A stretch of 44,586 bases of DNA from Polaromonas sp. GTDB taxonomy: Bacteria; Pseudomonadota; Gammaproteobacteria; Burkholderiales; Burkholderiaceae_C. Under the pieces are notes generated by a model. That model was not told the DNA's origin. It worked only from the letters and a program-made list of their open reading frames with translations, and ran no database searches. Numbering within the stretch: position 1 is the stretch's first letter; every line of letters starts with the position of its first letter. A program made the translations under genes and the position numbers. Shown one piece after another: positions 15,707 through 25,300 of the stretch. The DNA lies in contig PNML01000016.1 of NCBI GenBank assembly GCA_013823635.1, positions 1 through 44,586 on the forward strand, read 5' to 3'.

Positions 15707-17728
15707 TCAGCGGAAGGCCGACATCAGGGTGTCAAACAGGCTTTGCACCGTGCCCATGTACTTGGCCGATGCCTGGTAAGCCTGCTGGTACTGGATGAGC
15801 TTGGCGGCCTCTTCATCCAGGTTCACGCCCGCCTGGTTGGCGCGTTGGGTTTCGGCGGAAGCCGCTTGCGTCTGTGAAAACTCGGCCGAAAACTTGACCT
15901 CTCCCAGCTTGGTGGCCACGCTGGAGAACACCGGCACATAGCCATCGGCCAGCGTGGTGTTGCCATCGAACACCTGCTTGTCGCGCAGGGCCAACACCGC
16001 CTGGGCGTTGCCCGCGTTGTAGCGCACGGCGCCGGTGGTGGTCTGGGACAGCGCGAAACTGTCACCCGTCGATGGCTGGCCACGCAGGGTGAGCTGGTAA
16101 CTCCACTGGTTGCTGGGCGGACCGGCGCCATCGTCGTAGGTGATGGTCATGGGGCTGCCGGGCGTGTAGTTCACCGCCAGCGCGGGCGTGATGGTGGCGG
16201 GCAAGGTCGGCGCTGGCGACAGGGCAAATTGGCTGGTCCCGGCGTTGAAGGTCAGCGTCAACCCGGGCAACGGGGTGGCTGGCAGGCTGCCTTGCCGCAA
16301 AGTGACCGACGTGGCCTCTATCTCCGCAGCGCCCTGGTTGGTGGAGGCCACGGCCACCGACACGCGGCTGGCCACAGCCAACTCGGCGGGTGACTGAAGG
16401 GCCACGCTGAGCTTGGCCGCTGCATCGGCCGCTGGCCGAAGCAAAAACCGATCACCTGCGGCGGTGCCCACGGCGCCGTTGAGCGTGAGGCCATCAAACT
16501 CCACCGACGACACGCCCAGGGCGATGTTGACCGATGCTGACTGAAAGCCATCGTTGGGTGGCGAACCGCCGGGGCTGTATAGGGCGGGGTTGAAGTACTT
16601 GCCATCGGCGGCGCGCTGGATGGTCACGTCCGAACCGGTGGCGTAGGTCACCACGTACTCAGAAGCAGCCAGCGCAGCACCGTTGGCCACCGTCATGACC
16701 AAACCGGCGGCCGTGCCGGTGTTGGTCGCCGCCCCTTTGCCCAGCAGCGGCCCCGTGTTGAAAAAGGCGCCGCCCGGGCTGCCGTCGAGCGCCAGGCCGC
16801 TCTGGTGCTGCTGGTTGACCTCCGTGGCCAGCGCCAGCGCCATGCGGCCCAGCGAGGTCTTGGTTTGCGCCAGGTCCTTGTTGATGAAATCCTGCAGACC
16901 CTTGAGTTCACCGCCCGCCAGGAATTCGTCCTGAATGGCGAACTTGGAGGTGCCCTGCACAAAATTGATGACCTGCTTGTTGTCACCGTCCAAGGGGTCG
17001 CGGTCTGCGCTGAGCGAGGCGGCCTTGTTGCCCAGCACCAAGGGCAGGCTGCCGGCGGCGAACACGGTCAGCGTGCCATCGTCGGCGCCGATGGTGGAAA
17101 TCTGGATTTTTTTGCCGAGATCGGCCAGCAACTTGTCCCGTTGGTCCAGCAAGTCGTTGGGCACAGGACCCGACTGCGAGCGCGCAATCCGGTCATTCAT
17201 GGCCGCAATCTGTTGCGCCAGCAGGTTGATGTCCTTGACCACCTGGGTGGACTGAAGTTTGGCCGTGGTGCCGATTTCGTCCAGGCGACTGGCCGTGTCG
17301 CGGATGCGCGCGGCCAGTTCGTCGGAACGGGAAATGACCACGCCCCTGGCCGTGGCATCGGCGGGCGAGGACTGCACATCCACCCACGCGTTGAGCGCGC
17401 TGTTGAGCATGGTGCCCAGGCTGCCTGCCCCCAGCGGGAACAGCCCTTCCACCTGCTGCATCTTTTGCAGGCGCACGGCGTCGGCGGACGCCGTGGTTTG
17501 GGTGGCATTGGCCTGGCGGGTCAAAAATGCATCGTAAGAGCGTTGCACCGATGCAATTTCAACCCCTTTGCCAAAGTAGCCGTTGCCCAGCTGCTGGCCG
17601 GGCACCTGTTGCAACTGGGTGGTCTGCCGCGAATAGCCCACGGTGTTGGCGTTGGCAATGTTGTGGCCAATGGTCTGCAACACCGCCAGGTTGGTGGTGA
17701 GCGCGCGGCCAGCGATGTTGAGGCTCAT
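15707..17728 (-). CDS. flgK: Flagellar hook-associated protein FlgK (HAP1)
   Basis: FlgK is the first hook-filament junction protein. The conserved N-terminus (LNIAGRALTTNLAVLQTIGHNIANANTVGYSRQ) and C-terminus (NLDEEAAKLIQYQQAYQASAKYMGTVQSLFDTL) form the polymerising coiled-coil domains. The 673-residue length exceeds the enteric 550, with an enlarged variable centre (about residues 330-560) rich in Thr, Ala and Gly, as in other Burkholderiales. The start at 17728 lies 16 bases after the end of flgJ. Confidence 0.95.
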   Translation of the reverse strand: MSLNIAGRALTTNLAVLQTIGHNIANANTVGYSRQTTQLQQVPGQQLGNGYFGKGVEIASVQRSYDAFLTRQANATQTTASADAVRLQKMQQVEGLFPLGAGSLGTMLNSALNAWVDVQSSPADATARGVVISRSDELAARIRDTASRLDEIGTTAKLQSTQVVKDINLLAQQIAAMNDRIARSQSGPVPNDLLDQRDKLLADLGKKIQISTIGADDGTLTVFAAGSLPLVLGNKAASLSADRDPLDGDNKQVINFVQGTSKFAIQDEFLAGGELKGLQDFINKDLAQTKTSLGRMALALATEVNQQHQSGLALDGSPGGAFFNTGPLLGKGAATNTGTAAGLVMTVANGAALAASEYVVTYATGSDVTIQRAADGKYFNPALYSPGGSPPNDGFQSASVNIALGVSSVEFDGLTLNGAVGTAAGDRFLLRPAADAAAKLSVALQSPAELAVASRVSVAVASTNQGAAEIEATSVTLRQGSLPATPLPGLTLTFNAGTSQFALSPAPTLPATITPALAVNYTPGSPMTITYDDGAGPPSNQWSYQLTLRGQPSTGDSFALSQTTTGAVRYNAGNAQAVLALRDKQVFDGNTTLADGYVPVFSSVATKLGEVKFSAEFSQTQAASAETQRANQAGVNLDEEAAKLIQYQQAYQASAKYMGTVQSLFDTLMSAFR

Positions 17729-17743
17729 GGTGGGCTCCGGGCA

Positions 17744-18697
17744 TCAGGCCTGGTTGGCGCGCTGCAGGTTCAGCGTGGTGTTGATGGCACGGCTGAGCTT
17801 GTTGGCGTATTGGGGGTCGGTGGCATACCCCGCCTTCTGCAGCTGGGTGGCAAAGGCCTGGGCCGAATGCAGGTTTTGCATGGCCGCCTGGTAGCGGGGG
17901 CTGTTGCCGATGAGGCGAGCGTAATCGCGGAAGGAATCCTCGTAGGAGTCGTAGGCGCGGAACTTGGCCGTGACCTTGCGGGCTTCGCCGTCGATGTACT
18001 CGGTGGTGGTGATTTCGGCCACCTTGCCCGTCCAGCCGCCCGTGGCCTTGATGCCAAACAGGTTGAAGGAGTTGCTGCCATCGGCGTTTTTGATCTCGCT
18101 GCGGCCCCAGCCGGTTTCATGTCCCGCCTGTCCCAGCATGAAGCTGGCGGGAATGCCTGCCTCCTGGGCCACCCGGGTGGCCGCCGCACCCAACTTGTCC
18201 ACAAACGCGGACTGGCTGGCGGTGGGGGTGGTGGCCGACGCGCCGCTGGCGGCTGGCGCGGGCGCGCTGCGCGCCACTTGACCGTAGGCGGTGGCGGCCC
18301 GCCCACCCACCACCGCATTGCCCTGGGCTGGCGCGGCGGGAACGGCGGTGGGGTCCATCTGCCTGGCCAGCTGGCGCTCGATGGCCTCGCTCAGACCACC
18401 GGGCATGCCCGTCATCTGCACGGCCAGCTGCTGGTCCAGCAAATCGGTGGCCAGCCCTTCGCCAGGGTCGGGCTCCATGAGACCGGATTTGGCGGTGGCC
18501 TCGCGCATGCTTTTGATGAGTTCGCGCATGAACAGCGATTCGAACTGTTTGGCCGCCTCCTTCAGGGCCGCCTTGCTGTCCTGACCAGCCTTGAATTTCA
18601 GGCCGTTGAGCGAATTGACGTCGCCCGCCAGGGCCTGCGAAGTCGACAGGGCATTGCCCATGCCGAGCACACCCGATGTGGCAGAAGTGGGGTTCAT
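17744..18697 (-). CDS. flgJ: Flagellar rod cap and peptidoglycan hydrolase FlgJ
   Basis: FlgJ caps the growing rod and locally cuts peptidoglycan in the periplasm. The N-terminal rod-binding domain (about residues 1-110) includes KEAAKQFESLFMRELIKSMREAT. A Pro/Ala-rich linker leads to the C-terminal glucosaminidase domain (from about residue 160) with GQAGHETGWG, whose Glu is the expected catalytic residue, and NSFNLFGIKATGGW. It is therefore the bifunctional form of 317 residues, near the enteric length. It begins one base before the end of flgI. Confidence 0.95.
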   Translation of the reverse strand: MNPTSATSGVLGMGNALSTSQALAGDVNSLNGLKFKAGQDSKAALKEAAKQFESLFMRELIKSMREATAKSGLMEPDPGEGLATDLLDQQLAVQMTGMPGGLSEAIERQLARQMDPTAVPAAPAQGNAVVGGRAATAYGQVARSAPAPAASGASATTPTASQSAFVDKLGAAATRVAQEAGIPASFMLGQAGHETGWGRSEIKNADGSNSFNLFGIKATGGWTGKVAEITTTEYIDGEARKVTAKFRAYDSYEDSFRDYARLIGNSPRYQAAMQNLHSAQAFATQLQKAGYATDPQYANKLSRAINTTLNLQRANQA

Positions 18698-18698
18698 G

Positions 18699-19874
18699 TC
18701 AGATCACCTCCAACTCGGCGTTGAGCGCACCGGCGGCCTTGATGGCCTGCAAAATGGCCAGCAGGTCCTGCGGCGTGGCCCCCAAGGCATTCAGCGCCTT
18801 GACCACGTCGGCCAGCTGGGCACCTTGCTGCATCTGAATGAGCGCACCGGGCTCCTGCTGGATTTTGATGTCCACCTTCTCGGTCACCACGGTCTGGCCG
18901 CCGGTGGACAGTGCGTTGGGCTGGCTGATGACGGGGGTGGAGCTGATGCTGACCGACAGGCTGCCGTGGGCCACGGCCACCGGGCTGAGCGTGACGGCCT
19001 GGTTGAGCACGATGGAGCCTGTGCGCGCATTCACAATGACGCGGGCCATGGGCACCGTGGCCTCCATGCGCAGCTCTTCCAGTTGGGCCAGAAACGCCAC
19101 GCGGGCGTTCGAGTCCGCCGGGGCCCGCACCTGCACCATGCGGCCGTCGAGCGCCTGGGCCGTGCCCTGCCCCATGGCCTGGTTGATGGTTTGGGCCACG
19201 CGGCTGGCGGTGGCAAAGTCGGCGCTGTTCAGGCCCAGGGTGATGCTGTCACCGCCCAGAAAACCGGTGGGCACGGCACGCTCCACCTGACCACCACCGG
19301 GAATGCGCCCGGCACTCAGGTGGTTGACCTGCACCTTGCTGCCCCCGCCGGATGCACCGGCACCACCCACGATGAGGCTGCCCTGGGCCAGGGCGTAGAT
19401 TTCGCCGTCCACACCCTTGAGCGGCGTGGTAATGAGCGTGCCACCGCGCAGGGACTTGGCGTTGCCAATGGACGCCACCGTCACATCGACCGACTGCCCC
19501 GGCTGGGCAAAGGCGGGCAACTGGGCCGTGACCAGCACCGCGGCCACGTTCTTGAACTGGGGGTTGATGCCTGCTGGCAGGGTGATGCCCATTTGCTGCA
19601 GGTAGTTGTTCATGGCCTGCGAGGTGTATTGCATCTGGTTGGTCTGGTCGCCCGTGCCGTCCAGCCCCACCACCAGGCCATAGCCGGTCAACTGGTTGGT
19701 GCGCACGCCTTGCACGGCGGCCACTTCCTTGATGCGCATGGACTGCGCCTGTGCCCAGGGCAGCACGACCAAGCTCAGCACCAGGCCCAACACGCACTGG
19801 GCCAGGCGCAGTCGTGACAAAGCCAGCGGGGCGCGGGCGGCACCTGCTGGCTGGGGGTTGGCGGCTGGAAACAT
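18699..19874 (-). CDS. flgI: Flagellar P-ring protein FlgI
   Basis: FlgI forms the P ring around the rod in the peptidoglycan layer. It has a signal peptide (LRLAQCVLGLVLSLVVLPWAQAQ) and the family core starting SMRIKEVAAVQGVRTNQLTGYGLVVGLDGTGDQ. The length, 391 residues from the ATG at 19874, is slightly above the enteric 365 because of an extended N-terminus before the signal core. That start is favoured by AAGGAG 7 bases upstream; a further upstream frame extension lacks such a site. Confidence 0.95.
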   Translation of the reverse strand: MFPAANPQPAGAARAPLALSRLRLAQCVLGLVLSLVVLPWAQAQSMRIKEVAAVQGVRTNQLTGYGLVVGLDGTGDQTNQMQYTSQAMNNYLQQMGITLPAGINPQFKNVAAVLVTAQLPAFAQPGQSVDVTVASIGNAKSLRGGTLITTPLKGVDGEIYALAQGSLIVGGAGASGGGSKVQVNHLSAGRIPGGGQVERAVPTGFLGGDSITLGLNSADFATASRVAQTINQAMGQGTAQALDGRMVQVRAPADSNARVAFLAQLEELRMEATVPMARVIVNARTGSIVLNQAVTLSPVAVAHGSLSVSISSTPVISQPNALSTGGQTVVTEKVDIKIQQEPGALIQMQQGAQLADVVKALNALGATPQDLLAILQAIKAAGALNAELEVI

Positions 19875-19944
19875 GTCGGCACTCCTTGTCTGGCACAACG
19901 TGCCGCACCGGGTGCTTCACGCTGTTCGACAAGTTTGCCGAAAA

Positions 19945-20670
19945 CTAAAACGGGAGAATGCTCAAAAAGACCCGTGATAACCAGCCAATTTGCTGTGCAT
20001 CGGCCTGCTGTCCGCGTCCGCGCGACAGGATGCGCGCGTTGGCCACCTGGGTCGAGGCCACCACGTTGCCGGGCCTGACGTGGCGCGGGTCCACCGTGCC
20101 GGAAAACCGCAACACATCCACGTTCTGGTTCACGCCGATCTGCTTTTCCCCCACCACCAGCAGGTGGCCGTTGGGCAACACCTCCATGACGGTGGTGGTG
20201 ATGGTGCCGGTGAAGGTCTGGTTGTTGGCCGTGTCGCCGGTGCCCTTGAACTCGTTGGCACTTTCGGCACCCGTCCCCAGTTTTCCCAACAGGGAACTGC
20301 CCGCACCCAGCAAAGGCAGCGAAGTGATGGAGGCATCCACCTTGCCCGTTTTGCTGACGTTGGACGTGGACTTCTGTGACGCCGACACCGACTCCACAAT
20401 TTGTATGGTCAGGCTGTCGCCCACCAGGCGGGCGCGCGGGTCTTCGAAGCCGGGCCGGTAGCTGGCCGCCTGAAACAGCCCACCCGACGCGGGGCGTTGC
20501 ATGGCGGCGGCCTGCTGGGCCTGCTTGCGCCAGTCAATGGGCGGGGATTCCGCCAGATCGACCTCAGGGGTCTGGTGCAGCGAGGCACAACCGCTCAGGG
20601 CCAGCAGGCACAGGGCGGCCACGCCGCCGCTGAGTCGGCGAAAGGCCATGAATTTAGGCATAGCAAACAT
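19945..20670 (-). CDS. flgH: Flagellar L-ring lipoprotein FlgH
   Basis: FlgH forms the L ring in the outer membrane. The 241-residue protein has a lipoprotein signal (LCLLALSGCASLH) and family blocks including DPRARLVGDSLTIQIVE, FTGTITTTVMEVLPNGHLLVVGEKQIGVNQ and LRFSGTVDPRHV. I start at the ATG at 20670 because AAAGG precedes it by 7 bases; ATGs at 20661 and 20649 are also in frame. The start codon and its ribosome binding site both fall within a copy of the dispersed repeat. Confidence 0.94.
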   Translation of the reverse strand: MFAMPKFMAFRRLSGGVAALCLLALSGCASLHQTPEVDLAESPPIDWRKQAQQAAAMQRPASGGLFQAASYRPGFEDPRARLVGDSLTIQIVESVSASQKSTSNVSKTGKVDASITSLPLLGAGSSLLGKLGTGAESANEFKGTGDTANNQTFTGTITTTVMEVLPNGHLLVVGEKQIGVNQNVDVLRFSGTVDPRHVRPGNVVASTQVANARILSRGRGQQADAQQIGWLSRVFLSILPF

Positions 20671-20715
20671 ATCAATACCTTTAAGCGCTGGATGCCAAAA
20701 ACATTTAAAAATCAC
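20650..20715 (-). repeat. Dispersed repeat copy between flgG and flgH
   Basis: Read on the minus strand, AGCGCTT begins at 20689 and TGCTAT at 20665, the same 24-base offset as in the other copies. The flgH ribosome binding site and ATG (20668-20670) lie in the 17-base spacer, and the flgG stop codon overlaps the outer edge. It is AT-rich against the surrounding coding DNA. Confidence 0.6.
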
Positions 20716-21494
20716 AATTGACCCAACTTGGCCAGCATCTGGTCCGAGGTCTGAATGGCTTTGGAATTCATCTCGTAGGCCCGCTGGGTCTGGATCATGG
20801 TGACCAGCTCCTGCACCACGTTCACGTTGGAGGTTTCCACATAGCCCTGCAGCACTGGGCCCAGGCCGTTGGAGCCCGGGGCGCCGGTGGTGGGGTTGCC
20901 GGAGGCGGCGGTCTCGGTGTACAGGTTCTGGCCACGCGGCTCCAGGCCGGCCGGGTTGATGAAGGTGGCCAGTTCCAGGTTGCCCACCACCGTCGGGGCG
21001 GCGTTGTTGCCCTGCACCACGCTCACCTGTCCGGTGTTGGAGATGGTGACACTGCGCGCATCGGCCGGGATGGTGATGCCGCCAGAAAGCAGGTAGCCGC
21101 CGGAGGTCACCAGCTGCCCTTGGGCATTGACCTGGAAGGCGCCGTCACGGGTGTAGCCGGTGGTGCCATCGGGGTTTTGCACCTGGAAAAAACCCGCTCC
21201 GTTGATGGCCACGTCCAGGTTGTTGCTGCTTTGCTGCAGGTTGCCCTGGCTGAAGTTGCGGCTGGTGGCCACGGTGCGCACACCCAGACCCAGCTGCAAA
21301 CCCGTGGGCAGCTGTGACTGTTCTGAGCTGTTGGCACCCACCTGGCGCAGGTTCTGGTAGATCAGGTCTTCAAACACCGCCTGCCCGCGCTTGAACCCGT
21401 TGGTGGACACGTTGGCCAGGTTGTGGGAAATCACGTCCAGCTGGGTTTGCTGGGCTTGCATGCCGGTTTTGGCGACCCAAAGGGAATTGATCAT
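20712..21494 (-). CDS. flgG: Flagellar distal rod protein FlgG
   Basis: FlgG builds the distal rod. The 260-residue length is exactly typical. The N-terminal helix [47 protein letters not shown] and the C-terminal [35 protein letters not shown] are the rod/hook family signatures. It lies 45 bases after flgF and is followed by flgH. Confidence 0.97.
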   Translation of the reverse strand: MINSLWVAKTGMQAQQTQLDVISHNLANVSTNGFKRGQAVFEDLIYQNLRQVGANSSEQSQLPTGLQLGLGVRTVATSRNFSQGNLQQSSNNLDVAINGAGFFQVQNPDGTTGYTRDGAFQVNAQGQLVTSGGYLLSGGITIPADARSVTISNTGQVSVVQGNNAAPTVVGNLELATFINPAGLEPRGQNLYTETAASGNPTTGAPGSNGLGPVLQGYVETSNVNVVQELVTMIQTQRAYEMNSKAIQTSDQMLAKLGQL

Positions 21495-21539
21495 GGTGTG
21501 TTCTCCTGGTTCAGCTGACGTGGCGGGTGCGCCCGGTCA

Positions 21540-22277
21540 TCAGCCCACGCTCAGCAGTTGGCTGGCGGTCTGGTCGTTTTTCTCGGCGGTTTGCAGCAGC
21601 TTCATCTGCTGCTCAAATTGGCGGGCAACCTGGATCATGCCCACCATGGCCTCGATGGGGTTGACGTTGGAGCCCTCCAGCGCCGCGTCCTGCAAACGGG
21701 CGTTGGGGTCGGCGTTCAGCGGCTCACCCGTCAGGCTGCGGAAGTAGCCGTCGTCGCCCCGCTTGATGCGGGCCTCGGGCGAAGGGCTCACCATTTTCAG
21801 GCGGCCCACCACGTTGGCTGGCTCGGTGCCCACCTTGGCGGTGATGGTGCCGTCCGAGCCCACCTGCACCTGGGCACCCTGGGGCACGTTGATGGGGGCC
21901 CCCCCCGCATCCAGCATGGGCAGCCCCTGGGGGTTGACCAGGTTGCCTTCCTGCGTGACCTCCAGCGCCCCGGCGCGGGTGTAGGCCTCGGTGCCGTCCA
22001 GCGCCTGGATGGCGAAATAGGCGTTGTCACGCGCGGCCACGTCCAGGTTGCGCCCGGTCATGGTGATGGGGCCTGGGCGGTCCAGGTGGCCGGCGGTGGC
22101 CTCCAATGCAAACACCCGGGTGCTGGCACCCGAGCCCTCCAGCGGCACCGACCGGTAGGTGGACATTTCTGCCCGGAAACCGGGGGTGGACACGTTGGCC
22201 AGGTTGTTGGACAGCGCCTGTTGACGTGCCATGGCCGCGTTCGCGCCCGACGCGGCGGTGTAGATGATGCGGTCCAT
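21540..22277 (-). CDS. flgF: Flagellar proximal rod protein FlgF
   Basis: FlgF is a proximal rod subunit of the basal body. The 245-residue protein opens MDRIIYTAASGANAAMARQQALSNNLANVSTPGFRAE and ends GSNVNPIEAMVGMIQVARQFEQQMKLLQTAEKND, both standard for FlgF. It sits between flgE and flgG in the canonical order. Confidence 0.97.
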   Translation of the reverse strand: MDRIIYTAASGANAAMARQQALSNNLANVSTPGFRAEMSTYRSVPLEGSGASTRVFALEATAGHLDRPGPITMTGRNLDVAARDNAYFAIQALDGTEAYTRAGALEVTQEGNLVNPQGLPMLDAGGAPINVPQGAQVQVGSDGTITAKVGTEPANVVGRLKMVSPSPEARIKRGDDGYFRSLTGEPLNADPNARLQDAALEGSNVNPIEAMVGMIQVARQFEQQMKLLQTAEKNDQTASQLLSVG

Positions 22278-22330
22278 GGTGGGTCAAGCTCCTGAAAATG
22301 TGGGTGTCGGCGTGGCGCTGGTGAACGGCA

Positions 22331-23620
22331 TCAGCGCAGGTTGACCAGGGTGGACAGCACCTGATCCTGGGTCTTGATGGTCTGGGCGTTGGCCTGGTAG
22401 GAGCGCTGGGCCACGATCATGTTGACCAGCTCGGCCGTCATGTCCACGTTGGACTCTTCCAATGCACCGGAACGGATCAGGCCCAGACGCCCCTCCTGGG
22501 GCGCGCCCTGCACGGCGTCGCCCGAGGCCGAGGTGGCCTGCCAGTAACCGCCGTTGATGGGCTGCAACCCCTGGGGGTTGCGGAACGTGGTCAAGGCAAT
22601 CTGACCAGCCGCCTGTGACGTGCCATTGGAGTAGCGGGCGGACAGGATGCCGTTTTCGCCGATGGTGACGGAGGTCAGCTCGCCCGGCGAATAGCCATCC
22701 TGCTTGAGGTCGTACACCGAAAACTTGGATCCGTATTGCGTCAGGGTGTACGGGCTTTCGGCGGTGCCCGCGCCGATGTTCAGGGGCGGGATGACGATGT
22801 CGGCACTGGGAACCACTGCCGGGGCGACGGCAGCTGGAATGGTGATGCCCGTGAGCGTGTTGGCCACCGGCATGCCCGTGGTGGGGTCGAAAGTGATGTT
22901 GCCCATGGGCAGCAGGGTGGTGCCGCCGTCGGTGCTGGCCTCCACCTGCCACTCGTTGGCCGTGCTGCCTTTGATGAAATACACCTCCAGCGGCACCGCA
23001 TTGCCCACCGCGTCGTAGACGTTCAAGGCGGTGCCAAAGGTCTTCTGGCTGGCGGGCAATGGCGCGACGGCTGGCGATGGCAACTGGGGCGTGGTGGTGG
23101 CATTCAGGTTCGCCGTCAGAAAGATGCCCTGGCGCAAGGGATCTGGGTCCGTTCCCGTGGCACGGGGCGCAATCACACTGCCGGTGGGCAGTTGCAGGCT
23201 GGTCGTGATGACCGAGGTGCGTTTGCCCTCCGAGTCGGTTTCGTAGCCCTGCAACTTGGCACCGTTGTTGGTGATGATGTAGCCCTCTTTGTCGAGCTTG
23301 AACTCACCGTTGCGCGTGTAGGCGGTGGAGCCGTCGGTGGAGGTGACCTTGAAAAACCCCTCGCCGTTGACGGCCAGGTCCATGTTGTTGCCCGTCACCT
23401 TGATGTTGCCCTGGGTGAACATCTGGGAGACCGTCGCCACCGACACACCAATGCCCCCGTTGCTGCCCCCGGCAGCCCCCAGCGAACTGGCGTACATCTC
23501 CGAGAACTCGGCGCGTCCGGCCTTCATGCCGGTGGTGTTGGCGTTGGCGATGTTGTGGCCGATCACGTCCAGATTTTTGCTGGCGGCGTTCAAGCCAGAC
23601 AGTCCTGTACCGAAACTCAT
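22331..23620 (-). CDS. flgE: Flagellar hook protein FlgE
   Basis: FlgE polymerises into the extracellular hook that acts as universal joint. The 429-residue protein has the conserved N-terminus (MSFGTGLSGLNAASKNLDVIGHNIANANTTG) and C-terminus (LEESNVDMTAELVNMIVAQRSYQANAQTIKTQDQVLSTLVNLR), with a variable middle. The start has AAGGAG 6 bases upstream. It follows flgD by 52 bases. Confidence 0.97.
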   Translation of the reverse strand: MSFGTGLSGLNAASKNLDVIGHNIANANTTGMKAGRAEFSEMYASSLGAAGGSNGGIGVSVATVSQMFTQGNIKVTGNNMDLAVNGEGFFKVTSTDGSTAYTRNGEFKLDKEGYIITNNGAKLQGYETDSEGKRTSVITTSLQLPTGSVIAPRATGTDPDPLRQGIFLTANLNATTTPQLPSPAVAPLPASQKTFGTALNVYDAVGNAVPLEVYFIKGSTANEWQVEASTDGGTTLLPMGNITFDPTTGMPVANTLTGITIPAAVAPAVVPSADIVIPPLNIGAGTAESPYTLTQYGSKFSVYDLKQDGYSPGELTSVTIGENGILSARYSNGTSQAAGQIALTTFRNPQGLQPINGGYWQATSASGDAVQGAPQEGRLGLIRSGALEESNVDMTAELVNMIVAQRSYQANAQTIKTQDQVLSTLVNLR

Positions 23621-23672
23621 GGTGTTCTCCTTGGGGTATGGGGTGGGGAATCAAGGGGCTGGGGGCAACCCA

Positions 23673-24329
23673 TCAGCGGTACCCGATGACCTGGTCGTAT
23701 CCGAAAGATTGGCCGCTGCTGCTCGTCAGCTTGAGGGCGCCGTTGCTCATGCCCACCGCGGCGATGGGCGCCAGGCTGATGGTCTTGGCCGTCACGGGTT
23801 TGCCCGCTGCGGTGGCCGTGACACTGAAGCTGCGAACCTGGGCGGGATCAACCCCCGCCATCGGCACCTGGAAAAACTGCTGCCCGCTGGCCTGGGGACC
23901 CAGCGACACGGTACCCAGCACCTGTCCGGCCTTGCCCATCACATCCACGCGCACGCTGTCGGCTGACGCAGCCAGGTCAAAGCCACCAAAAGCCACTTCC
24001 TCTTCCACCACGGGGGTGTTGCCTTCGACCAGGGCAGTCCGGCCAATCAGGGACACGCCCTGCAAGGCCTGCAGGCTGCCGAACTGGGTGGCCATGTTGC
24101 TCATGGTCTGGTTGAGTTGCTGGATGCCGCTGACCGTGTTGATCTGTGCCATCTGGCTGGTCAACTGGGCGTTGTCCATGGGGTTGAGTGGGTCCTGGTT
24201 GCCCAACTGCGCCACCAGCATGGTCAGGAACTTGTCCTGCGCGGCCTGGGGGTCGGTTTTGTCCTTGTTGGCAGCGCCGGTGGTGTTGTACGCATCGATC
24301 TGCGAGCTGCTGAGCGGTGTCATGAACAT
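23673..24329 (-). CDS. flgD: Flagellar hook cap / scaffolding protein FlgD
   Basis: FlgD caps the growing hook and is discarded once it is complete. The 218-residue protein contains DKFLTMLVAQLGNQDPLNPMDNAQLTSQMAQINTVSGIQQLN, the FlgD signature, followed by the FLG-type fold (AQVRSFSVTATAAGKPVTAKTISLAPIAAVG). The ATG at 24329 has AAGGA 8 bases upstream; a second ATG two codons on is possible. Confidence 0.96.
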   Translation of the reverse strand: MFMTPLSSSQIDAYNTTGAANKDKTDPQAAQDKFLTMLVAQLGNQDPLNPMDNAQLTSQMAQINTVSGIQQLNQTMSNMATQFGSLQALQGVSLIGRTALVEGNTPVVEEEVAFGGFDLAASADSVRVDVMGKAGQVLGTVSLGPQASGQQFFQVPMAGVDPAQVRSFSVTATAAGKPVTAKTISLAPIAAVGMSNGALKLTSSSGQSFGYDQVIGYR

Positions 24330-24361
24330 GGTGAAGGTCCTTCAGGTGAGGCGGGGCACGC

Positions 24362-24766
24362 TCATTGGCCCATTTGCAGGGTTTTGAGCATCAGGGACTT
24401 GGCCGTGTTCATCACTTCCACGTTGTTCTGGTACGAGCGCGAGGCCGACATCATGTTGACCATTTCCTCCACCGGGTTCACGTTGGAATGCGTCACGTAA
24501 CCCTCGGCGTCGGCGCTGGGGTGGTTGGGTTCGTGGGTGCGGCGGGCGGGGGCATCACTCTCGGAGATGGTTTTCACCCTCACGCCAGCGGTGCCCGGGT
24601 CGTTGCCGGGCATGCTTTGGAAAAGCACCTGGCGTGCCTTGTAGGCCTTGCCGTCGGGTCCTGCCACGGCATCGGCGTTGGCCAGGTTGCTGGCCACCAC
24701 GTTGAGGCGCTGGGCCTGTGCGCTGATGGCACTGCCCGACACCCCAAAAATGTTGAACATGGACAT
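24362..24766 (-). CDS. flgC: Flagellar proximal rod protein FlgC
   Basis: FlgC is a proximal rod protein. The 134-residue length is typical, with FNIFGVSGSAISAQAQRLNVVASNLANADAV at the start and NVNPVEEMVNMMSASRSYQNNVEVMNTAKSLML at the end. The chosen ATG has GAGGAG 7 bases upstream. It is 32 bases after flgB. Confidence 0.97.
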   Translation of the reverse strand: MSMFNIFGVSGSAISAQAQRLNVVASNLANADAVAGPDGKAYKARQVLFQSMPGNDPGTAGVRVKTISESDAPARRTHEPNHPSADAEGYVTHSNVNPVEEMVNMMSASRSYQNNVEVMNTAKSLMLKTLQMGQ

Positions 24767-24798
24767 GGTTTGACTCCTCGGGGCTGACGGCGCTCAGC

Positions 24799-25203
24799 TC
24801 ATTGGCCGGTGATGGCACTGAGCATGGTCTTGACATGCCCATTGATGAACCGCAACGTGGACTCGTAGCGAATGGCGTTGTCGGTGAAGTTGGCCCGCTG
24901 CTGATCCAGGTCCACGGAGTTCCCGTCCAGGCTGGGCTGGGTCTGCACCGTGTAGGCCAACGGGCTGCCGATCAGCCCCTCCGAGCTGGTGATCGCGCGG
25001 TGACCCGCACTGGTTTGTGCCAGACCCGGAGCGCGCTGACCGGTGAGGGCGTTTTGCAGCGCGGCGTTGAAATCAATGTCCCTGGCCACATAGCCGGGGG
25101 TGTCCACGTTGGCGATGTTGCTGGCCAACACTTGCTGGCGTTGCGCACGCAGCTGCAGCGCACTGGAAAGGGTCTCCAGCCGACCCGTCATTTGCTCAAG
25201 CAT
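24799..25203 (-). CDS. flgB: Flagellar proximal rod protein FlgB
   Basis: FlgB is a proximal rod subunit and the first gene of this flg operon. The 134-residue protein begins MLEQMTGRLETLSSALQLRAQRQQVLASNIANVDTPGYVARDIDF. The start at 25203 has GGAG 6 bases upstream; the frame is open further upstream but has no supporting start. It is divergent from flgA, and a FlhDC-type box lies in the 200-base gap. Confidence 0.96.
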   Translation of the reverse strand: MLEQMTGRLETLSSALQLRAQRQQVLASNIANVDTPGYVARDIDFNAALQNALTGQRAPGLAQTSAGHRAITSSEGLIGSPLAYTVQTQPSLDGNSVDLDQQRANFTDNAIRYESTLRFINGHVKTMLSAITGQ

Positions 25204-25300
25204 GGTGTGCTCCGGTGGCAGCGGCTTGGACTGAACCCAGACCGACGGCAGCCACTGATGAACCGGCGGTGGACAAATTATGGAAATCTTGAGCACTTTC

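Noticed and set aside
16805..18724. A 639-codon plus-strand open frame across flgK and flgJ
   Set aside because: It spans two well-supported flagellar genes on the other strand and shows no recognisable domain.
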